A stretch of DNA of 64,000 nucleotides from HLUCCA09 sp039822045 (GTDB lineage: Bacteria; Pseudomonadota; Alphaproteobacteria; Rhodobacterales; Rhodobacteraceae), in the NCBI GenBank assembly GCA_039822045.1, contig JBCBMY010000001.1:186001-250000 (forward strand), read 5' to 3'. Of this stretch, positions 60,497 to 64,000 are shown in pieces. The translations under genes were made by a program, and so were the position numbers. Position 1 is the first letter of the stretch. Each line of letters starts with the position of its first letter. The notes beneath the pieces are model-generated. The model was not told the origin of the DNA, did not search any database, and was given only the letters and a program-made list of their open reading frames with translations.

Positions 60497-61036
60497 ATGC
60501 TTCGATTGCTTCTTGGAATTTGCCTTTTGATCGCGCCGGTGGCGGCGCAGGCCCAGGCGATGAGCCGGCAGGATATGATCCACGTTCAGGGTTATCTGAG
60601 CGACATGGGCTACGATCTGACGGTTGATGGGGCCTATGGGCCGGGAACGGCGCGTGCGATCCGGGAGTTTCAGACGGAACAGGGCCTGCCGGTGACGGGC
60701 GAGCCGTCGCAGACCTTGCTGGATCTTCTTCGGGCGCTGCATGCCTCGGGCTGGTACCGTCAAGGGACGCCGCAGCAGGCGGCGCAGGGGCCGAGCTTTG
60801 ATTGCGCGAAGGCGGGCAATGCGTCGGAACTGGCGATTTGCGGAGATGGTGGCCTTTCATTCTTGGACCGGGAGCTCTCGGCCTCCTACTCGGCCGTGCG
60901 CAATCGACTGTCCTCGGCAGGACGCACGCAGCTTGCGTCTGACCAGCGTGCGTGGCTGGCCGATCGCAACCGCTGCGGCAGCAATGTTCAGTGCCTTCGC
61001 TTCGCGATGGAAGCCCGGATCGGACAATTGCGCTGA
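60497..61036 (+). CDS. Exported peptidoglycan-binding and LprI-like (DUF1311) protein
   Basis: A 179-aa exported protein. Signal peptide 1-19 (LLLGICLLIAPVAAQAQA). Residues about 22-85 form a PG_binding_1 domain (VQGYLSDMGYDLTVDGAYGP, GTARAIREFQTEQGLP). A C-terminal LprI-type domain (about 98-175) has the characteristic FDCAKAGNASELAICGD, LDRELSASYSAVRNRL, and a Cys pair NRCGSNVQC near the end. Some LprI proteins inhibit lysozyme; for this protein the function is unknown. Start ATG 60497, 77 bases after lpdA. Confidence 0.85.
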   Translation: MLRLLLGICLLIAPVAAQAQAMSRQDMIHVQGYLSDMGYDLTVDGAYGPGTARAIREFQTEQGLPVTGEPSQTLLDLLRALHASGWYRQGTPQQAAQGPSFDCAKAGNASELAICGDGGLSFLDRELSASYSAVRNRLSSAGRTQLASDQRAWLADRNRCGSNVQCLRFAMEARIGQLR

Positions 61037-61157
61037 GCAATCGGGCGGTTTGGCCAGACCTGTCAGCAGCGCGCCGCACGTTCACTATTCGTTCTCATTT
61101 TCCAATTGGCTCGGCGCCCCATATCCCCTAGTTTGAGAAGGCCAACGGAGGTGGGCC

Positions 61158-64000
61158 ATGGCCGAGCAGAAAAACATCGAGGTCCGCGGCGCGCGGGAGC
61201 ATAACCTCAAAAGCATCGACGTCGACATTCCGCGCGATCAGCTGGTGGTGGTGACGGGCCTTTCGGGCTCGGGCAAGTCGTCGCTCGCCTTCGACACGAT
61301 CTATGCGGAGGGTCAGCGGCGATACGTGGAGAGCCTGTCGGCCTATGCCCGGCAGTTCCTCGACATGATGGAAAAGCCCGACGTGGATCATATTTCGGGC
61401 CTATCGCCGGCGATCTCGATTGAGCAGAAGACGACGTCGAAGAATCCACGGTCGACCGTTGGGACCGTTACCGAAATCTATGACTATCTGCGGCTCCTCT
61501 TTGCCCGGGTCGGCACGCCCTATTCGCCCGCGACGGGCCTGCCCATCGAGGCACAGCAGGTGCAGGACATGGTCGACCGCGTGATGGCCATGGAGGAGGG
61601 GACGCGCGCCTATCTGCTGGCCCCGATTGTGCGCGACCGGAAGGGCGAGTACCGCAAGGAGTTTCTCGAGCTGCGCAAGCAGGGATTCCAGCGGGTTAAG
61701 GTGGACGGGCAATTCCACGAGCTCGACGATCCGCCGAAGCTCGATAAGAAGTTCAGGCACGATATCGATGTCGTGGTCGACAGGATCGTCGTGCGCGAGG
61801 GGATGGAGACGCGGCTGGCGGATTCGTTCCGGACGGCGCTGGACCTGGCCGAAGGGATCGCGATCCTCGAGACGGCACCGGCGGAGGGAGAGCCCGATCG
61901 CATCACCTTCTCGGAGAACTTTGCCTGTCCGGTCAGCGGCTTCACCATTCCTGAGATCGAGCCGCGGCTTTTCTCGTTCAATGCACCGTTCGGGGCGTGC
62001 CCGGATTGCGATGGGCTGGGTGTTGAGCTGTTCTTCGATGAGCGGCTGGTGGTGCCGGATCAGACGCTCAAGATCGCCGACGGCGCGTTGGCACCCTGGC
62101 GGAAGGGCAAGAGCCCGTACTTCCTGCAGACGATCGAGGCGATTGCGCGCCACTACGAGTTCGACAAGAACGCCCGCTGGAAGGACGTGCCGGCGCACGT
62201 GAAGCAAGTGTTCCTGTACGGCTCGGGCGACGAGGAGATCCAGTTCCGCTATGACGAGGGCGGCCGGGTTTATCAGGTGTCGCGGCCCTTCGAAGGCGTG
62301 ATCCCCAATATGGAGCGGCGCTATCGCGAGACCGACAGCGCGTGGATCCGCGAGGAGTTTGAGCGGTATCAGAACAACCGGCCCTGCGGCACGTGCAATG
62401 GCTATCGCCTGCGCGCCGAAGCGCTGGCGGTAAAGATCGCGGGTCTGCATATCGGCGAGGTTGTGGAGAAGTCGATCCGCGAGGCCTATGCCTGGTGCGA
62501 GACGGTTCCGGAGAGCCTGAGCGCGCAGAAGAACGAGATCGCGCGTGCCATTCTGAAAGAGATCCGCGAGCGGCTGGGCTTTCTGAACAACGTGGGCCTG
62601 GAATACCTGACGCTGAGCCGGGCGGCGGGCACGCTGTCCGGCGGGGAGAGCCAGCGCATCCGCCTAGCGTCGCAGATCGGGTCGGGACTGACCGGGGTGC
62701 TCTATGTGCTCGACGAGCCGTCGATCGGGCTGCATCAGCGTGACAATGACCGGCTCTTGCACACGTTGAAGAACCTGCGCGATCAGGGCAACACGGTGAT
62801 CGTGGTGGAGCACGACGAAGAGGCGATCCGCGAGGCCGATTACGTGTTCGATATCGGGCCGGGCGCGGGGGTGCATGGCGGGCAGGTCGTGGCCCATGGA
62901 ACGCCGGCCGAGATTTCGTCCAACGACCAGAGCGTTACGGGCGACTACCTCGCTGGCCGGCGGGAGATCGGCGTGCCGGCCGAGCGTCGCGCCGGGAACG
63001 GCAAGAAGCTGACGGTTGTGAAGGCCGTGGGCAACAACCTCAAAGGTGTGACGGTCGACTTTCCCTTGGGCAAGTTTGTGTGCGTCACAGGCGTGTCGGG
63101 CGGGGGCAAGTCGACCCTGACGATCGAGACGCTCTTCAAGACGGCGTCGATGCGGCTCAACGGCGCCCGACAGACGCCCGCGCCGTGCGAAACGATCAAG
63201 GGGCTGGAGCATCTCGACAAGGTGATTGACATCGACCAGCGGCCCATCGGCCGAACGCCGCGGTCGAACCCGGCCACCTATACGGGGGCGTTTACGCCCA
63301 TTCGCGACTGGTTCGCCGGGCTGCCCGAGGCGAAGGCGCGGGGCTACAAGCCCGGCCGCTTCAGCTTCAACGTGAAGGGCGGGCGGTGCGAGGCGTGCCA
63401 GGGCGACGGCGTGATCAAGATCGAGATGCACTTTCTGCCCGACGTCTATGTGACCTGCGAGACGTGCAATGGCGCGCGCTACAATCGCGAGACGCTGGAG
63501 ATCAAGTTCAAGGGGAAGTCGATCGCCGACGTGCTCGATATGACGGTCGAGGACGCGCAGGAGTTCTTCAAGGCGGTGCCGGCGATCCGCGAGAAGATGG
63601 ATGCGCTGGTGCGTGTGGGCCTGGGCTACATCAAGGTCGGGCAGCAGGCGACGACGCTGTCGGGCGGTGAGGCGCAGCGCGTGAAGCTGTCGAAGGAGCT
63701 TGCGAAACGGTCGACGGGGCGGACGCTCTACATCCTCGATGAGCCGACGACGGGCTTGCATTTCGAGGATGTACGCAAGCTTCTTGAGGTCCTGCATGAA
63801 CTCGTGGAGCAGGGCAACACGGTGGTTGTCATCGAGCACAATCTCGATGTGGTGAAGACGGCCGACCACATCATCGATATCGGGCCCGAAGGTGGCGATG
63901 GCGGGGGGACCGTGGTGGCCCAGGGCACGCCGGAGGCTGTCGCGGAGGTGCCCGAGAGCCATACGGGCCGGTACCTGAAGCCCATGCTCCTTGCAGGCCG
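61158..64000 (+). CDS. uvrA: Excinuclease ABC subunit A, 3' partial
   Basis: About 947 codons are present with no stop before the edge; only the last few residues are missing, since the family end TGRYLKPMLL is already seen. UvrA is the damage-recognising ABC ATPase of nucleotide excision repair. Walker A sites are GLSGSGKSSLA (N-terminal) and GVSGGGKSTLT (C-terminal), signatures LSGGESQRIRLA and LSGGEAQRVKLS, and zinc modules CPDCDG...CGTCNG and CEACQGDG...CETCNG. DEPTTGLHFED is the second Walker B. ATG 61158 has GGAGG about 5 bases upstream. Monocistronic as seen. Confidence 0.97.
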   Translation, partial: MAEQKNIEVRGAREHNLKSIDVDIPRDQLVVVTGLSGSGKSSLAFDTIYAEGQRRYVESLSAYARQFLDMMEKPDVDHISGLSPAISIEQKTTSKNPRSTVGTVTEIYDYLRLLFARVGTPYSPATGLPIEAQQVQDMVDRVMAMEEGTRAYLLAPIVRDRKGEYRKEFLELRKQGFQRVKVDGQFHELDDPPKLDKKFRHDIDVVVDRIVVREGMETRLADSFRTALDLAEGIAILETAPAEGEPDRITFSENFACPVSGFTIPEIEPRLFSFNAPFGACPDCDGLGVELFFDERLVVPDQTLKIADGALAPWRKGKSPYFLQTIEAIARHYEFDKNARWKDVPAHVKQVFLYGSGDEEIQFRYDEGGRVYQVSRPFEGVIPNMERRYRETDSAWIREEFERYQNNRPCGTCNGYRLRAEALAVKIAGLHIGEVVEKSIREAYAWCETVPESLSAQKNEIARAILKEIRERLGFLNNVGLEYLTLSRAAGTLSGGESQRIRLASQIGSGLTGVLYVLDEPSIGLHQRDNDRLLHTLKNLRDQGNTVIVVEHDEEAIREADYVFDIGPGAGVHGGQVVAHGTPAEISSNDQSVTGDYLAGRREIGVPAERRAGNGKKLTVVKAVGNNLKGVTVDFPLGKFVCVTGVSGGGKSTLTIETLFKTASMRLNGARQTPAPCETIKGLEHLDKVIDIDQRPIGRTPRSNPATYTGAFTPIRDWFAGLPEAKARGYKPGRFSFNVKGGRCEACQGDGVIKIEMHFLPDVYVTCETCNGARYNRETLEIKFKGKSIADVLDMTVEDAQEFFKAVPAIREKMDALVRVGLGYIKVGQQATTLSGGEAQRVKLSKELAKRSTGRTLYILDEPTTGLHFEDVRKLLEVLHELVEQGNTVVVIEHNLDVVKTADHIIDIGPEGGDGGGTVVAQGTPEAVAEVPESHTGRYLKPMLLAG

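Noticed and set aside
62664..63962. Leftward open frame of over 400 codons inside uvrA
   Set aside because: Antisense to intact UvrA ATPase motifs; no independent support.

Overview
The window is 64 kb of GC-rich, densely packed bacterial chromosome. Gene content and order point to a Rhodobacterales (Roseobacter-group) alphaproteobacterium. Evidence for this is a ctrA/sciP pair, a ccmABCDG cytochrome c maturation cluster, a bactofilin next to an M23 peptidase with an N-terminal DUF5930-like part, xerD-type/aroK/aroB clustering, an LpxI-type lipid A pathway, and a CCGGGGGC-type dispersed hairpin. I identified no tRNA, rRNA, CRISPR array, insertion sequence or prophage. Nearly everything is ordinary core genome, with a few accessory patches.

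Layout. 1-1068: end of a LysM/LytM (NlpD-like) protein. 1288-5000: HNH nuclease, then a leftward set (45-aa membrane peptide, 518-aa secreted protein, XerD-type recombinase) divergent from aroK-aroB. 6351-9825: cupin, ssb, lytic transglycosylase, NAD(P)-binding protein and a Tat-exported MsrB-like protein. 9885-12672: PepSY membrane protein, small secreted protein, methyltransferase. 12808-20760: leftward oligopeptide-type ABC importer operon (binding protein, permease, 110-aa Cys-containing membrane protein, permease, fused double ATPase), with an AraC regulator upstream. 20921-36336: miaA, then the large envelope superoperon pyrH / frr-uppS-cdsA-dxr-rseP-bamA-skp-fabZ-lpxA-lpxI-lpxB. This superoperon is interrupted between pyrH and frr by a sulfotransferase and an Imm11-like orphan. 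36362-42488: mnmA, sciP, ctrA, a 0.8 kb gene-free stretch holding a degenerate 17-bp tandem repeat, then ccmABCDG. 42695-47214: RTX calcium-binding exoprotein, a small protein plus Rieske oxygenase, and a periplasmic EF-hand protein. 47278-52186: MFS exporter, bactofilin, M23 peptidase, DUF455 protein, Bcp peroxiredoxin. 52254-64000: AsmA-like giant protein, queA, MFS, DUF924, lpd, a peptidoglycan-binding/LprI protein, and uvrA running off the right edge.

How it works together. The 21.8-36.3 kb block couples nucleotide supply (PyrH), ribosome recycling, undecaprenyl and phospholipid precursor synthesis, isoprenoids, sigma-E proteolysis, outer membrane protein assembly and lipid A synthesis, mostly with 1-8 bp gene overlaps. 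CtrA and its inhibitor SciP sit side by side. Half-sites of the TTAACC type lie upstream of ctrA and of the RTX gene, suggesting (inference) that the exoprotein may belong to the CtrA regulon. Cell-wall remodelling is represented by the NlpD-like protein, the SLT transglycosylase and the bactofilin-M23 pair.

No clearly new multi-gene system is visible. The best leads are the 17-bp repeat array beside ctrA, the pyrH-frr insertion, the small protein built into the ABC importer operon, the atypical exported MsrB, and the RTX gene with paired CtrA-like half-sites.
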